Assembly: GCF_023712105.1 (NCBI RefSeq) | Contig: NZ_JAMLJI010000002.1 | Span: 310,001 to 374,000 of the forward strand | Origin: Larsenimonas suaedae | GTDB taxonomy: Bacteria > Pseudomonadota > Gammaproteobacteria > Pseudomonadales > Halomonadaceae | DNA: 64,000 bases | Reading direction: 5' to 3' | Shown: one piece after another, positions 1 through 11,083 of the stretch | Layout: every line of letters begins with the position of its first letter | Position numbering within the stretch: position 1 is the first letter of the stretch | The notes under the pieces: model-generated | The model's database searches: none | What the model saw: only the letters and a program-made list of their open reading frames with translations | Told to the model about the DNA's origin: nothing | Program-made: the position numbers and the translations under genes

Positions 1-739
<739 letters not shown>

Positions 740-752
740 TCATGTCATAACA

Positions 753-790
753 AAATGGCCTGAAAGCGCTTTCGCACCATCAGGCCATTT
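753..790 (-). terminator. Inverted repeat, likely terminator of the peroxiredoxin gene
   Basis: Perfect 11-bp arms AAATGGCCTGA (753-763) and TCAGGCCATTT (780-790) enclose a 16-nt loop that contains the small palindrome AAGCGCTT. On the minus strand the second arm runs into TTTTG, so it can act as a terminator between the peroxiredoxin and trxB. The T tract is short, so partial read-through is possible. Confidence 0.55.
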
Positions 791-852
791 GCCCGCATTA
801 CGCGGTATATGGTTACGATGGCGGCCACCTTCAAGGTGTCCGCCGACGCCCC

Positions 853-1455
853 TTACAGGTTGGACGAGTTCATGGACAGGTACTTGGCCACGCCTTCGGC
901 GGTGTCCTTCATACCTTCCTTACCCTCTTCCCAGCCTGCCGGGCAGACTTCGCCATGGTTCTCGTGATACTGAAGCGCTTGAACCATGCGGATCATTTCG
1001 TCGACGTTACGACCCAGCGGCAGGTTGTTGACGACCTGATGCTGGACAACGCCGTTCTTGTCAATCAGGAACGAGGCGCGAAGTGCAACGCCTTCTTCCG
1101 GATGCTCGATGCCATAAGCCTGGGCAATTTCGTGCTTCACGTCCGCGACCATCGGGAACTCGACGTTGCCGATGCCGCCGGCGTCACGAGAGGTCTTACG
1201 CCATGCGTGGTGAGTGAACTGAGAATCGATGGACACACCGATCACCTCGACACCGAGTTCCTTGAACTTGGCCAGGCGGTTGTCGTGGGCGATGATTTCC
1301 GACGGGCATACGAAGGTGAAGTCCAGCGGCCAGAAAAAGACCACACGGTATTTGCCGTCGCTTTCAGACAGCTTGTAACTGTCGACGATGCTGCCATCGC
1401 CGAGAACCGCCGGTGCGTCAAATTCGGGAGCCTGACGGCCTACAAGTACGCTCAT
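853..1455 (-). CDS. Typical 2-Cys peroxiredoxin (AhpC/Prx1 type)
   Basis: Thiol peroxidase of 200 aa that reduces hydrogen peroxide and organic peroxides. The peroxidatic Cys50 sits in FTFVCPSEI and the resolving Cys171 in EVCPAGW, the pattern of typical 2-Cys peroxiredoxins. An open frame extends 18 codons further upstream, but the ATG at 1455 is preceded by AAGGAAAGG at good spacing and gives the normal family N-terminus MSVLVGRQAPEF. It lies upstream of trxB, which could supply reducing power through thioredoxin. An OxyR-like motif about 105-140 bp upstream suggests peroxide induction. Confidence 0.93.
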   Translation of the reverse strand: MSVLVGRQAPEFDAPAVLGDGSIVDSYKLSESDGKYRVVFFWPLDFTFVCPSEIIAHDNRLAKFKELGVEVIGVSIDSQFTHHAWRKTSRDAGGIGNVEFPMVADVKHEIAQAYGIEHPEEGVALRASFLIDKNGVVQHQVVNNLPLGRNVDEMIRMVQALQYHENHGEVCPAGWEEGKEGMKDTAEGVAKYLSMNSSNL

Positions 1456-1559
1456 TAACCTTTCCTTTTGCAATCTTGAATTAACTATCGGATTTAAAGA
1501 CTGGCTCAATCGTATTAAACCGGAAGCAGTTTGCCAATTCGATTAGGGCAATAGCCAAA

Positions 1560-1596
1560 ATAGCCGTGATCTATAGGATTGATAGTACGACAAACG
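1560..1596. promoter_or_regulatory. Possible OxyR-binding site upstream of the peroxiredoxin
   Basis: The sequence reads ATAG-N7-CTAT-N7-ATAG (1560-1585), followed after seven more bases by AACG where CTAT would be expected. OxyR sites are four tetranucleotides, ATAG/CTAT alternating, spaced by seven bases. Three of four elements and all spacings fit. It lies upstream of the leftward peroxiredoxin gene, a classic OxyR target. Assignment is inference from the motif. Confidence 0.45.
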
Positions 1597-1607
1597 ACCT
1601 ACCCCAG

Positions 1608-1820
1608 CTACCAATCGCTGGCATCGTCCCGATGCACCGTGACCGACAGCACCGTGTCATCGAGCGCGTCGACCTCGATGGCAACCTGCATCGGGCTACA
1701 ACAGCGCTGGCAGTCCTCGACGGTTGAAATCGAGCCCTGGCTTGCGTCGATCAAGAGTGTGCACATCGTGCCGCAATACGGGCATTGAACATCACGCGGT
1801 TCAAGCAGCTCTTCGTTCAT
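1608..1820 (-). CDS. CPXCG motif-containing cysteine-rich protein
   Basis: Small 70-aa protein with two zinc-ribbon-like knuckles: CPYCGTMC near residues 13-20 and CQRCC near 37-41, followed by an acidic C-terminus. This matches the short CPXCG family found widely in gammaproteobacteria; no function is established. The four or more cysteines probably bind zinc. It is on the same strand as the peroxiredoxin but separated from it by about 150 bp containing the OxyR-like motif, so it is probably an independent transcript. Its start ATG at 1820 follows a GGGCGATACC-type leader with weak ribosome-binding character. Confidence 0.8.
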   Translation of the reverse strand: MNEELLEPRDVQCPYCGTMCTLLIDASQGSISTVEDCQRCCSPMQVAIEVDALDDTVLSVTVHRDDASDW

Positions 1821-2160
1821 GGTATCGCCCTCATTCGACCAGACACTTGAGCGCCCGGCGGGATCAATTTTCTGGCGTATTCATAAAGTGAAGTGTAGTG
1901 AGCGATGCGCATTTTCCCCGCCCTGATTTCACCTTTCCTGTTAAAGCTTCTCGCGCTAATGCGCCCTTCACGATATCTGCATGAGCTGGCACCATGATTG
2001 TCAACAGTTGGCGGCGCGCTTAAATCGCGCATATTTCCCAAAGAGCACCTACGCTTTACCTCGGGCACCCGTCGAAGTAGACGCGATGGGAATGACCGTA
2101 GCCTATAAACATGCCCGAGCCGTCGACACTGACCCTCTTAATACGATGAGGAGGAGGCCC
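1821..2160. other. Intergenic region, divergent promoters of the CPXCG gene and acnA
   Basis: This 340-bp stretch separates the leftward CPXCG gene from rightward acnA. The acnA frame is open back to 1981, but the sequence between has no family resemblance to aconitase and no good ribosome-binding site, so it is treated as leader. A very purine-rich Shine-Dalgarno run, GAGGAGGAGG, ends just before the acnA start. I see no clear operator or convincing small gene here. Confidence 0.6.
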
Positions 2161-4899
2161 ATGAGCGCCCAGGATGCAAGTGACATGATTTCCGAACTCA
2201 AGGTAGGTGATGCGACCTATCACTATTACAGCCTTGCCGAAGCCGAAAAACAGTACGGCGATATTTCGAAGCTGCCCTTCACACTGAAAGTCCTTCTCGA
2301 GAACCAGCTGCGCTATCAGGACGGCGAGACCGCCACCGCCGATGACATCCAGGCGCTGGTCGATTGGCAGAAAGAAGGCAAGTCCACCCGCGAAATCGGC
2401 TACCGCCCCGCCCGCGTACTGATGCAGGACTTTACGGGCGTGCCCGGCGTGGTCGATCTTGCCGCCATGCGTGACGCCGTCAAGAATCTGGGGGAATCGC
2501 CCGAGCGCATCAACCCGCTCTCCCCGGTCGATCTGGTCATCGACCACTCGGTCATGGTCGATCACTTCGGTGACGACGACGCGTTCGAGGACAACGTCAA
2601 GATCGAGATGGAGCGTAACCGCGAGCGTTACGAGTTTCTGCGCTGGGGCCAGCAGGCCTTCAACAACTTCAGCGTCGTGCCGCCGGGCACCGGTATTTGC
2701 CACCAGGTCAATCTGGAGTACCTCGGCAAGTCGGTCTGGACCAAGGACATCGACGGCAAGACCTTTGCCTTCCCCGATACGCTGGTCGGCACCGACTCCC
2801 ACACCACCATGATCAATGGCCTTGGCGTGCTCGGCTGGGGCGTCGGCGGCATCGAAGCCGAAGCTGCAATGCTCGGTCAGCCGGTATCGATGCTGATTCC
2901 CGAAGTGGTCGGCTTCAAGCTGACCGGCAAGCTCAACGAAGGCATTACCGCAACCGATCTGGTGCTGACCGTCACCCAGATACTCAGAAAGCACGGTGTG
3001 GTCGGCAAGTTCGTCGAATTCTATGGCGACGGCCTGAAGGATCTGCCGCTGGCCGATCGCGCGACGATCGCCAACATGGCGCCCGAGTATGGCGCGACCT
3101 GTGGTTTCTTCCCGCTTGACGATGAAACCCTGACCTACATGAAGCTCACCGGCCGTAGCCAGGAGCAGATCGAACTGGTCGAGGCGTACGCGAAAACGCA
3201 GGGTCTCTGGCGCGAGCCCGGCCATGAGCCGCGCTTCAGCGACACCCTTGAACTTGACATGAATGAGGTCGAATCGAGCCTTGCCGGCCCGAAACGCCCG
3301 CAGGATCGTGTCTCGCTGAAAGACATGAAGTCCACCTTCCTCAAACTGCTCGACGAGCAGTCCGGTGACGAGCAGGACACCGAAGACGGCAAGTGGCTGA
3401 GCGAAGGCGGCCAGACCGCGCCCTACGTCGGCAACAGCTACCGCGACAACCCCAACGTCGAATGGAAAGGCGACAAGTTCCGCCTCGACGAGGGCGCCGT
3501 GGTCATTGCAGCGATCACCTCCTGCACCAACACCTCCAACCCGAGCGTGCTGATGGCGGCAGGCCTTCTGGCCAAGAAAGCCGTCGAAAAAGGCATGATG
3601 TCCAAGCCCTGGGTCAAGACCTCCCTGGCACCGGGTTCCAAGGTCGTGACCGACTACCTTGCGACCGCAGGTTTCCAGGAGCCACTCAACACGCTCGGCT
3701 TCAATCTTGTGGGCTACGGCTGCACCACGTGCATCGGTAACTCAGGCCCGCTGCCCGAGCCCATCGAAAAGGCCGTGCAGGATGAAAACCTGACCGTGGC
3801 CTCGGTGCTTTCGGGCAACCGTAACTTCGAAGGGCGCATCCATCCGCTGGTCAAGACCAACTGGCTGGCGTCACCGCCCCTGGTCGTCGCCTTCGCACTC
3901 GCCGGCAACATGCGGATCAACATCACCGAAGACCCGCTCGGTCAGGACAAGGACGGCAACGACGTCTTCCTGAAGGACATCTGGCCGTCGCAGTCCGAGA
4001 TCGCCGAGGCCGTCGAGCGGGTCAAGACGGACATGTACCGCAAGGAGTACGCCGAAGTCTTCGACGGCGACGAAACCTGGCAGTCCATCGATGTCGAGGC
4101 CAGTGAAGTCTACAACTGGTCAAGCGATTCGACCTACATTCAGAACCCGCCGTTCTTCGAAGGCATGGGCCGTGAGCCCGAGACGATCGAAGACGTGGTC
4201 GAGGCCCGCGTGCTCGCCAAGCTCGGCGACTCGGTCACCACCGACCACATCTCACCGGCAGGTGCGATCAAGCCCGACAGCCCCGCAGGCAAGTACCTGA
4301 AGGACAACGGGGTCGAGGTCAAGGACTTCAACTCCTACGGCTCGCGTCGCGGCAACCACGAAGTGATGATGCGCGGCACCTTCGCCAACGTGCGCATCAA
4401 AAACGAGATGCTCGATAACGTCGAAGGCGGCTTCACACGCCATATTCCCTCTGGCGAGCAGATGTCCATTTACGATGCGGCCATGAAGTATCAGGAAGAC
4501 GATACACCGCTGGTCGTCATCGCCGGCAAGGAATACGGCACCGGCTCCTCGCGTGACTGGGCAGCCAAGGGCACACGTCTGCTTGGCGTGCGCGCGGTAC
4601 TGGCCGAATCCTACGAGCGCATCCACCGCTCCAACCTGATCGGCATGGGCGTACTGCCGCTGCAGTTCCCCGAAGGTGAAGATCGCAACTCGCTGAACAT
4701 GACAGGCGAGGAAGTGATCTCGATCAAGGGACTTGGCAAACTCGAGCCCGGCGGCACCGTCGACGTCTCGATCACGTTCGAGGATGGCAATGAGAAAACC
4801 ATCTCGGCCAAGTGCCGCATCGACACTGCCAACGAGATGGAGTACTACCGTCACGGCGGCATCCTGCACTACGTCCTTCGCAGCATGCTGAGCAAGTGA
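2161..4899 (+). CDS. acnA: Aconitate hydratase A
   Basis: TCA-cycle enzyme isomerising citrate and isocitrate through a [4Fe-4S] cluster; 912 aa, the usual AcnA length. Cluster ligands are visible as SCTNTSNPS near residue 454 and CTTCIGNSG near 521-524. The C-terminal swivel domain has [10 protein letters not shown] near 795. The ATG at 2161 is chosen because GAGGAGGAGG precedes it and the protein then begins [14 protein letters not shown]; the frame is open 60 codons further upstream but without family similarity. It is followed by a strong bidirectional terminator shared with the convergent malic enzyme gene. Confidence 0.96.
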   Translation: MSAQDASDMISELKVGDATYHYYSLAEAEKQYGDISKLPFTLKVLLENQLRYQDGETATADDIQALVDWQKEGKSTREIGYRPARVLMQDFTGVPGVVDLAAMRDAVKNLGESPERINPLSPVDLVIDHSVMVDHFGDDDAFEDNVKIEMERNRERYEFLRWGQQAFNNFSVVPPGTGICHQVNLEYLGKSVWTKDIDGKTFAFPDTLVGTDSHTTMINGLGVLGWGVGGIEAEAAMLGQPVSMLIPEVVGFKLTGKLNEGITATDLVLTVTQILRKHGVVGKFVEFYGDGLKDLPLADRATIANMAPEYGATCGFFPLDDETLTYMKLTGRSQEQIELVEAYAKTQGLWREPGHEPRFSDTLELDMNEVESSLAGPKRPQDRVSLKDMKSTFLKLLDEQSGDEQDTEDGKWLSEGGQTAPYVGNSYRDNPNVEWKGDKFRLDEGAVVIAAITSCTNTSNPSVLMAAGLLAKKAVEKGMMSKPWVKTSLAPGSKVVTDYLATAGFQEPLNTLGFNLVGYGCTTCIGNSGPLPEPIEKAVQDENLTVASVLSGNRNFEGRIHPLVKTNWLASPPLVVAFALAGNMRINITEDPLGQDKDGNDVFLKDIWPSQSEIAEAVERVKTDMYRKEYAEVFDGDETWQSIDVEASEVYNWSSDSTYIQNPPFFEGMGREPETIEDVVEARVLAKLGDSVTTDHISPAGAIKPDSPAGKYLKDNGVEVKDFNSYGSRRGNHEVMMRGTFANVRIKNEMLDNVEGGFTRHIPSGEQMSIYDAAMKYQEDDTPLVVIAGKEYGTGSSRDWAAKGTRLLGVRAVLAESYERIHRSNLIGMGVLPLQFPEGEDRNSLNMTGEEVISIKGLGKLEPGGTVDVSITFEDGNEKTISAKCRIDTANEMEYYRHGGILHYVLRSMLSK

Positions 4900-4939
4900 G
4901 CCTGTCGGACGTCGCCTTGTGCGACGTTCGATCCGGTAC

Positions 4940-4972
4940 AAAAAAAGCCCCGACCGATGGTCGGGGCTTTTT
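4940..4972. terminator. Bidirectional rho-independent terminator (acnA / maeA)
   Basis: Stem GCCCCGACC (4947-4955) and GGTCGGGGC (4959-4967) with a 3-nt loop, flanked by an A run on the left and TTTTT on the right. It can therefore stop transcription from acnA (plus) and maeA (minus), whose ends converge here. Confidence 0.92.
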
Positions 4973-5012
4973 CATGCCTGGCGCCTGCGTCGTGACCAGA
5001 ACGGCTTAACGA

Positions 5013-6704
5013 CTAGAACGCCGCGCGGCGATAGTGGCGATAGCGCGGGTGCCAGAAGTTCTTCGTGATTTCACCCCAGAGCCGCTCATCGCTGGTCTCG
5101 AGCGCCACCCCTTCCTTCTGGGCCTGCTTGGCCACGGCAAAGGCGATGTCCTGACTGAGCGTCTGCACGTCCTTGATCGACGGCAGGAGTGCCCCCTCGC
5201 CGTGCTTGACGATCGGTGCGCTGTCAGAGAGTGCCCGCGAGGCCGCCATCAGCATCTCATCGGTAATCCTTGAGGCCCTGGCCGCGACCGCCCCCAGACC
5301 AATGCCCGGGAAGATGTAGGAATTGTTGCACTGGGCAATCGGAATCGTCCGCCCCTCGAACTCGACCGGGTCGAACGGGCTGCCGGTGCACACCAGCGCC
5401 TGCCCATTGGTCCACTTGATGATCTGCTCGGGCGTGGCCTCGACCTTGGAGGTCGGGTTCGACAGCGGCATCACCAGCGGGTTGGCGCAGTTCTTGTGAA
5501 GCGTCTTGATCACCTCTTCCGAGAACAGCCCTTTCTGACCGGAAACACCGATCAATATGGTGGCGCCTGCGTGAGAGAGCACGTCAGTCAGCGAGATAGC
5601 GCCATCGCCAAGCCCCCAGTCAGAGAGCGCGTCACGTGATTGCGCCAGGCGCTGCTGGAAGGGATAGAGCCCCTTGGCATCGTCGGTCACCAGGCCATCC
5701 TTGTCGATCATGAACACGCGCTTTCGCGCCTCATGCTCGGAAAGGCCCTCATCGATCATCGCGACCACGATGTGCTCGGCAATACCACAGCCGGCCGAGC
5801 CTGCGCCGACAAACGCCACGACCTGATCCTTCAACGGCTCATTCTTGGCCTTGCAGGCCGCCATCAACGTGCCGAGCGCGACCGAGGCCGTGCCTTGAAT
5901 ATCGTCGTTGAAGCTGCAGATGTCGTTGCGGTATTTCTCGAGCAACGGATTGGCGTTTTTCTGCGCGAAATCCTCGAACTGAAGCAGCACGTTCGGCCAC
6001 CGGCGCTTGACCGCCTGAATGAAGAGTTCAATGAACTCGGCGTATTCCTCATCCCCAATGCGCGGATGACGCCAGCCCATGTACATCGGGTCGTCCAGAA
6101 GCTCCTGGTTATCAGTGCCCACGTCCAGTACCAGCGGCAGTGTATAGGCCGGGCTGATGCCGCCACAGGCGGTGTAGAGCGAGAGCTTGCCGATCGGAAT
6201 ACCCATGCCGCCGATGCCCTGATCCCCAAGCCCCAGAATGCGGCCACCGTCGGTAACGACGATCACCTTGACGTTGTCCTTGGTCGCGCTTCTTAGAATG
6301 TCATCCATCCGGTGGCGGTCCGGGTAGGCAATGAACAGACCGCGATGGTTGCGGTAGATTTCAGAGAATTTCTCACAGGCCTGGCCGACCGTCGGCGTAT
6401 AGATGATCGGCAGCATCTCCTCGAGGTTTTCCTCGATCAGACGGAAGAACAACGTTTCGTTGTCGTCCTGAATCGCGCGCAGGTAGATGTGCTTGTCGAG
6501 GTTGGTCGCGCACTGGCTGTACTGGTGATAAGCGCGCTCGACCTGCTCTTCGATGGTCTCGACGTTATGGGGCAACAGACCGATCAGATTGAAACTGATG
6601 CGTTCTTCGAGCGTGAAGGCACTGCCCTTGTTGAGCAGCGGCATTTCAAGAAGCGTGGGGCCCGCGTAGGGGACATACAGGGGACGTTTCGACGGTTCGC
6701 TCAT
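5013..6704 (-). CDS. maeA: NAD-dependent malic enzyme
   Basis: Oxidative decarboxylation of malate to pyruvate, linking the TCA cycle with pyruvate metabolism; cytoplasmic, 563 aa. The sequence follows E. coli MaeA (SfcA) closely throughout: [19 protein letters not shown] at the N-terminus, the malic signature [11 protein letters not shown], and the nucleotide-binding [11 protein letters not shown], ending in a basic HYRRAAF tail. Two ATGs are possible, at 6716 and 6704; 6704 is preferred because GAGAG precedes it while the upstream one has no ribosome-binding site. It converges on acnA, with a shared terminator. Confidence 0.95.
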   Translation of the reverse strand: MSEPSKRPLYVPYAGPTLLEMPLLNKGSAFTLEERISFNLIGLLPHNVETIEEQVERAYHQYSQCATNLDKHIYLRAIQDDNETLFFRLIEENLEEMLPIIYTPTVGQACEKFSEIYRNHRGLFIAYPDRHRMDDILRSATKDNVKVIVVTDGGRILGLGDQGIGGMGIPIGKLSLYTACGGISPAYTLPLVLDVGTDNQELLDDPMYMGWRHPRIGDEEYAEFIELFIQAVKRRWPNVLLQFEDFAQKNANPLLEKYRNDICSFNDDIQGTASVALGTLMAACKAKNEPLKDQVVAFVGAGSAGCGIAEHIVVAMIDEGLSEHEARKRVFMIDKDGLVTDDAKGLYPFQQRLAQSRDALSDWGLGDGAISLTDVLSHAGATILIGVSGQKGLFSEEVIKTLHKNCANPLVMPLSNPTSKVEATPEQIIKWTNGQALVCTGSPFDPVEFEGRTIPIAQCNNSYIFPGIGLGAVAARASRITDEMLMAASRALSDSAPIVKHGEGALLPSIKDVQTLSQDIAFAVAKQAQKEGVALETSDERLWGEITKNFWHPRYRHYRRAAF

Positions 6705-6943
6705 GAGCTCTCGCATACCAGGTTGAACAAATTGGCCCCGGCGGTACGACGAGCTGACTGCGCCGCCGGGCTGAATCCGTACCGGCGTCGTTTACGCGAC
6801 GAACGGTTGCCTTGGTCTCAGGGACAGGCACCGTTTCAGTGTAGCAAGTCCCGACCGGTCGTCAGGCCGGAGGGCCGGTGTGTCGACATTTTATCAGTGC
6901 CGACACAGCCCCCCGGCGGTTTTTTTAATTATAAAAAGACCGA

Positions 6944-7957
6944 TCAGACGAACCGTCCGAGACCGACTGCCGAGCGCAGCCGCTCGAGTGTGCGCGTGGT
7001 TTCCTCACGCGCCTTTTCCGCGCCCTGCTGCAGCACGGCTTCAATATGTCCGGGATCCTCCAGAAGCGCCTGATAGCGCTCGCGGGGCGCACTCAGCTGC
7101 CCATTGAGCAACTCAAACAGCTCGTTTTTGACCTCGCCCCAGCCAATGCCCTCGGCGTAGCGCGTGCGCATGGCCTCGGTCTGATCAGTCGATGCAAAGG
7201 CCGAATAGATCTGAAACAGCGTGCAGCCCTCGGTCGATTTGGGCTCGCCCGGTTCGAGCGAGTTGGTCTTGATCTTGCGAATTAGCTTAAGGAGCTTCTT
7301 CTCGGGCACGAACAGCGGAATCGTGTTGTTGTAGCTCTTGGACATCTTGCGACCATCGAGGCCGTTCAACACCTCGACGCGCTCATCGACCACGGCCTCG
7401 GGCAGAGTGAAGTACTGCTCCTTGTAGAGGTGATTGAACCGCCCGGCCATGTCGCGGGCCATTTCGATGTGCTGGATCTGATCCCGCCCGACCGGCACCT
7501 TGTTGGCGTTGAACATCAATATGTCGGCCGCCATCAGTACCGGGTAGCCGTAAAGCCCCATGGTGACACCGCGGTCCGGGTCGGGGCTGCCGTTTTCTTC
7601 ATTGTCGTGCACCGCCGCCTTGTAGGCGTGGGCCCGATTCATCAGGCCCTTGGCGCACACGCACGACAGCAACCAGCTCAGCTCGGGAATTTCCGGAATA
7701 TCGGACTGTCGATAGAACGTGGCGTTGTCGGTATCGAGGCCGAGTGCCAGCCAGGTCGCGGCGATCTCGCGCCGGGACTGTTCGACCAGTTTCGGATCCT
7801 GCGCCTTGATCAGGGCGTGGAAGTCGGCCAGAAAATAGAACGCCTCGACCGACGTATCCTGACTGGCCTCGATGGCCGGACGGATCGCCCCGACGTAGTT
7901 ACCGAGATGAGGGGTGCCGGTGGTGGTGATACCGGTCAGAACACGTGTCTTAGTCAT
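6944..7957 (-). CDS. trpS: Tryptophanyl-tRNA synthetase
   Basis: Class I aminoacyl-tRNA synthetase charging tRNA-Trp; 337 aa. The HIGH-type motif appears as [10 protein letters not shown] near residues 13-22 and the KMSKS loop as [11 protein letters not shown] in the second half. Between them is the [16 protein letters not shown] signature of the family. The open frame extends 20 codons upstream of the ATG at 7957, but that stretch is basic and unlike Trp[15 protein letters not shown] is the family start. No strong ribosome-binding site is visible. It is divergent from the S9 peptidase gene. Confidence 0.95.
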   Translation of the reverse strand: MTKTRVLTGITTTGTPHLGNYVGAIRPAIEASQDTSVEAFYFLADFHALIKAQDPKLVEQSRREIAATWLALGLDTDNATFYRQSDIPEIPELSWLLSCVCAKGLMNRAHAYKAAVHDNEENGSPDPDRGVTMGLYGYPVLMAADILMFNANKVPVGRDQIQHIEMARDMAGRFNHLYKEQYFTLPEAVVDERVEVLNGLDGRKMSKSYNNTIPLFVPEKKLLKLIRKIKTNSLEPGEPKSTEGCTLFQIYSAFASTDQTEAMRTRYAEGIGWGEVKNELFELLNGQLSAPRERYQALLEDPGHIEAVLQQGAEKAREETTRTLERLRSAVGLGRFV

Positions 7958-8151
7958 CGAAAGAGGGTCTCGAAAAGTGTCTACAATACATGAACGCCTA
8001 CGGCTCGAAAGGCACACCGAGGCCGTGTGAATTCGGCAATCTTAACCGAAGCCTGCCAAGCGACGCGAACCCTGCCCTTGAGATCGCGCGCCCTCACCAT
8101 CATTGAATACCCAGATCGGCTTTTTTCGCCCTACCCATCAGGAGTCTTGCC

Positions 8152-10167
8152 ATGCGCTGGATGAACACGCCCTTTTTCACCACACCGCGCGCCGCGTCCA
8201 CCGATGACGGATCAAGCGGGGCGATGCCGCTGATCCCCCGCGAGACGCTCTTCGGCAACCCGACCCGCATCGGTGCCCAGCTAAGCCCGGACGGCAACTG
8301 GCTCTCCTGGATCGCCCCCAATGACGGCGTACTCAATCTCTGGGTTGCCCCCAGAACGCAGCCTGACGATATACGGGCACTGACCTCTGAAACCGAGCGC
8401 CCGATTCGAAGCTATTTCTGGTCCCCTGACAGTCGCCAGCTTCTCTACGTCAACGACCAGGGCGGCGATGAAAACTTCCGCCTGTTCGCGGTGGACGTGG
8501 AAAACGCTGACACCACGCTTCTGACCCCGCAGAACGAGATCCGCGTGATGGTCATCGGCGTCAGCGCCGATGTCAGTGATCACATCCTGATCGGGCTCAA
8601 CGACCGTGACCCGCGCTGGCACGACGTCTACCGGCTGTATCTTGCCGATGGCCGACTGGAAAACGTGCTCGAAAACGAAGGCTATGGCGGCTTCATGGCC
8701 GACGACGACCTGAACCTGCGCCTGGCCATGCGCCCCCGCCCGGATGGCGGCGAGGATTTCTTTAGGGTCGAGGGCACCAACATCGACACCGAGCCCTTCG
8801 CCTCGATCGGCTTTGAAGACAGCAGCAACACCGGCCCGGCGGGCTTCACCCGCGACGGCAAGACCCTTTACTGGATCGACAGCCGCGAGCGTGACACCGC
8901 CGCCCTCATGGCCCAGGACTGGGCGAGCGGCGAGATGACGCTGATCGCCCACGATGACCGCGCCGACATCACCGACGTGATGTTGAGCCGCGACACCCGC
9001 GAGGTCGAAGCGTGGTCGGTGGAGTACCTGCGTGAGCGCTGGCACTTCAAGAGCGACGCAATCGAGGCGAGCATGACGTGGCTCGACAATGAGCTCAAAG
9101 GCGATGTCCATGTCACCTCGCGCTCACGCGACGACCGCTACTGGGTCGTGGTCAACGACCCGATCACCGCGCCGTCGCATACGTGGTTGTTCGACCGCGA
9201 CGCAAACGCACTCACCTCGCTGTTCGTCAGCCGCCCCGAGCTTGAAGGCGCCCCGCTTCAGGGCATGACACCGCTGGAGCTCACCGCCCGTGATGGACTG
9301 ACACTGACCAGCTACCTGACACTGCCCGACGGGCTAAGTGACTCAGGCGGCTTCTCGCGCCCGACCGCACCGCTTCCGATGGTGCTTTTAGTCCACGGCG
9401 GGCCCTGGGCGCGGGACAGCTACGGCAGCAACGGCTACCACCAGTGGCTTGCCAACCGGGGCTACGCGGTGCTCTCGGTCAACTTCCGCGGCTCCACAGG
9501 CTTCGGCAAGCGCTTCACCAGCGCAGGCGACGGCGAATGGGGCACCGCCATGCACACCGACCTGCTTGATGCCGTCGACTGGGCCGTCAGCGAAGGCGTG
9601 GCCGACACGACGCGCGTGGCGATCATGGGCGGCTCCTACGGCGGCTACGCAACGCTTGCAGGGCTCACCATGACCCCGGACGTCTTTGCCTGCGGCGTCG
9701 ACATCGTCGGCCCCTCCAATCTGGAAACGCTGCTTGAAAGTATCCCGGCGTATTGGGAAGCCGGCCGCCAGCAGATGTATCGCCGCATGGCCGACCCCGG
9801 TACGGAAGACGGCCAGGCCTGGCTCAAGGACCGTTCACCGCTGACGCATGCCGAGCACATCACGCGACCGCTTCTGATCGGACAGGGTGCCAACGACCCC
9901 CGCGTCAAGCAGGCCGAAAGCGACCAGATCGTCGAGGCCATGCGCGCCAACGACATTCCGGTCACCTACGTGCTGTTCCCGGACGAAGGCCACGGTTTTG
10001 CCCGCCCGGTCAACAACATCGCCTTCAACGCCGTCACCGAGGCGTTTCTGGCCGACGTGCTCGGCGGGCGCTTCGAGCCGATCGGCGACGCACTCGAGAC
10101 CTCCTCGATCACGGTCCCGCACGGCGCCGAATACGCGCCCGGTCTCGAGACGGCCCTGAAGGCCTGA
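8152..10167 (+). CDS. Prolyl oligopeptidase family (S9) serine peptidase
   Basis: Peptidase of 671 aa with an N-terminal beta-propeller region (about residues 35-390, WD40/DPP-like repeats such as FWSPDSRQLLYV) and a C-terminal alpha/beta hydrolase domain. The catalytic serine is in GGSYGGYA, the aspartate in GANDPRV and the histidine in DEGHGFA, giving a full triad. The oxyanion HGGPW motif is present before them. This fits acylaminoacyl-peptidase-like S9C enzymes; the substrate cannot be deduced. No signal peptide is evident, so probably cytoplasmic. The ribosome-binding site CAGGAG precedes the ATG. A strong terminator follows. Confidence 0.88.
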   Translation: MRWMNTPFFTTPRAASTDDGSSGAMPLIPRETLFGNPTRIGAQLSPDGNWLSWIAPNDGVLNLWVAPRTQPDDIRALTSETERPIRSYFWSPDSRQLLYVNDQGGDENFRLFAVDVENADTTLLTPQNEIRVMVIGVSADVSDHILIGLNDRDPRWHDVYRLYLADGRLENVLENEGYGGFMADDDLNLRLAMRPRPDGGEDFFRVEGTNIDTEPFASIGFEDSSNTGPAGFTRDGKTLYWIDSRERDTAALMAQDWASGEMTLIAHDDRADITDVMLSRDTREVEAWSVEYLRERWHFKSDAIEASMTWLDNELKGDVHVTSRSRDDRYWVVVNDPITAPSHTWLFDRDANALTSLFVSRPELEGAPLQGMTPLELTARDGLTLTSYLTLPDGLSDSGGFSRPTAPLPMVLLVHGGPWARDSYGSNGYHQWLANRGYAVLSVNFRGSTGFGKRFTSAGDGEWGTAMHTDLLDAVDWAVSEGVADTTRVAIMGGSYGGYATLAGLTMTPDVFACGVDIVGPSNLETLLESIPAYWEAGRQQMYRRMADPGTEDGQAWLKDRSPLTHAEHITRPLLIGQGANDPRVKQAESDQIVEAMRANDIPVTYVLFPDEGHGFARPVNNIAFNAVTEAFLADVLGGRFEPIGDALETSSITVPHGAEYAPGLETALKA

Positions 10168-10188
10168 CTCCCGCACGCTTATCCCGCC

Positions 10189-10216
10189 AAAAAAGGCGCC
10201 CGAGGGCGCCTTTTTT
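10189..10216. terminator. Bidirectional rho-independent terminator after the S9 peptidase
   Basis: Stem GGCGCC (10195-10200) and GGCGCC (10205-10210) with a CGAG loop, flanked by six A on the left and six T on the right. Confidence 0.92.
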
Positions 10217-10364
10217 AGGACGGTCTCGCTTTTCCACTGCCTGGGCACCTCTCCGGTCACTTGCTTACGCCGGGCGCTTCCTCCGCCATCGTCAAATTGC
10301 GCTCAAAACCTGAACCTGCCTCGCCGATAAGAACAAGTAACGCCTTATTAAACAGTGATTCCCG

Positions 10365-11027
10365 ATGAATGCTTGCGCTGGACTGATATCGCCCGATCGA
10401 CACCTGGTGTTCGCCGTCATCCTGCTTACCGGGTGTTTCAGCCTGTCGGCACAGGCCGCCACCGATCCAACAAGCACCGGAGCCTGGCTCCTTCGTGCCG
10501 AGATCGTCACGTCACGCTCACTTGATGTCGACACCGACGCCGGGCAGCTGGGTGGCGAGTACTACGCACCGCCAATACACTTCCCGACGCTGAGCCTGAC
10601 CCGCCTTTTAAGCCCTTCGTGGGCCATCCAGCTCTCGGGCGGCGTCTCGACCACTGCGGTCCACCTTGAAGACACCCTTTTCGGAGACATTGATGCCGGC
10701 GAGGTCACCACCGCCGCCGTGATGGCAAGCCTTCAGTATTACCTGCCAACATCCAGCCCCCTGCGGCCGTACCTTGGAGCAGGAGTGGCCTACGCCTGGC
10801 CGCTGGATGTGTCACCCAGCGAGGGGATCGGGGCGTTCAAGGTCAACACTCTATTGATTCCAGTGGCGCAGCTCGGGCTCGACTACCACCTCGGTGTGGC
10901 CTGGTCCGTGGGCCTTTCTGCCACCTATCTGTTCGTACCTGCACAGCGCTACAGTGGTGACGGGTTCGATGTCGAGGTCGACCTGGACCAGCTGGCGCTC
11001 GGCGCAGGCGTCGGTTACCGATTCTAG
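10365..11027 (+). CDS. OmpW-like outer membrane beta-barrel protein
   Basis: Predicted outer membrane protein of 220 aa. A signal peptide (residues 1-31, hydrophobic core FAVILLTGCF, cleavage after SAQA) precedes alternating beta strands. The chain ends in a terminal phenylalanine (GAGVGYRF), the usual barrel-assembly signal. Blocks such as SLTRLLSPSWAIQLSGG and LRPYLGAGVAYAW match OmpW/AlkL-like proteins, which form small hydrophobic channels. What it transports is unknown. No clear Shine-Dalgarno sequence is visible at the ATG. The diguanylate cyclase gene begins 56 bp downstream on the same strand. Confidence 0.75.
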   Translation: MNACAGLISPDRHLVFAVILLTGCFSLSAQAATDPTSTGAWLLRAEIVTSRSLDVDTDAGQLGGEYYAPPIHFPTLSLTRLLSPSWAIQLSGGVSTTAVHLEDTLFGDIDAGEVTTAAVMASLQYYLPTSSPLRPYLGAGVAYAWPLDVSPSEGIGAFKVNTLLIPVAQLGLDYHLGVAWSVGLSATYLFVPAQRYSGDGFDVEVDLDQLALGAGVGYRF

Positions 11028-11083
11028 GGCGGTGTCTTTCTTCACTATCTGCCGACTGGCCCACCGACAAGAGCACACGCCGT

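Noticed and set aside
1817-2068. 83-codon minus-strand open frame before the CPXCG gene
   Set aside because: No conserved features, covers the acnA promoter region and its start lies inside the acnA leader.
2056-3225. 389-codon minus-strand open frame opposite acnA
   Set aside because: Antisense shadow of a clear aconitase gene; no motif and no ribosome-binding site.
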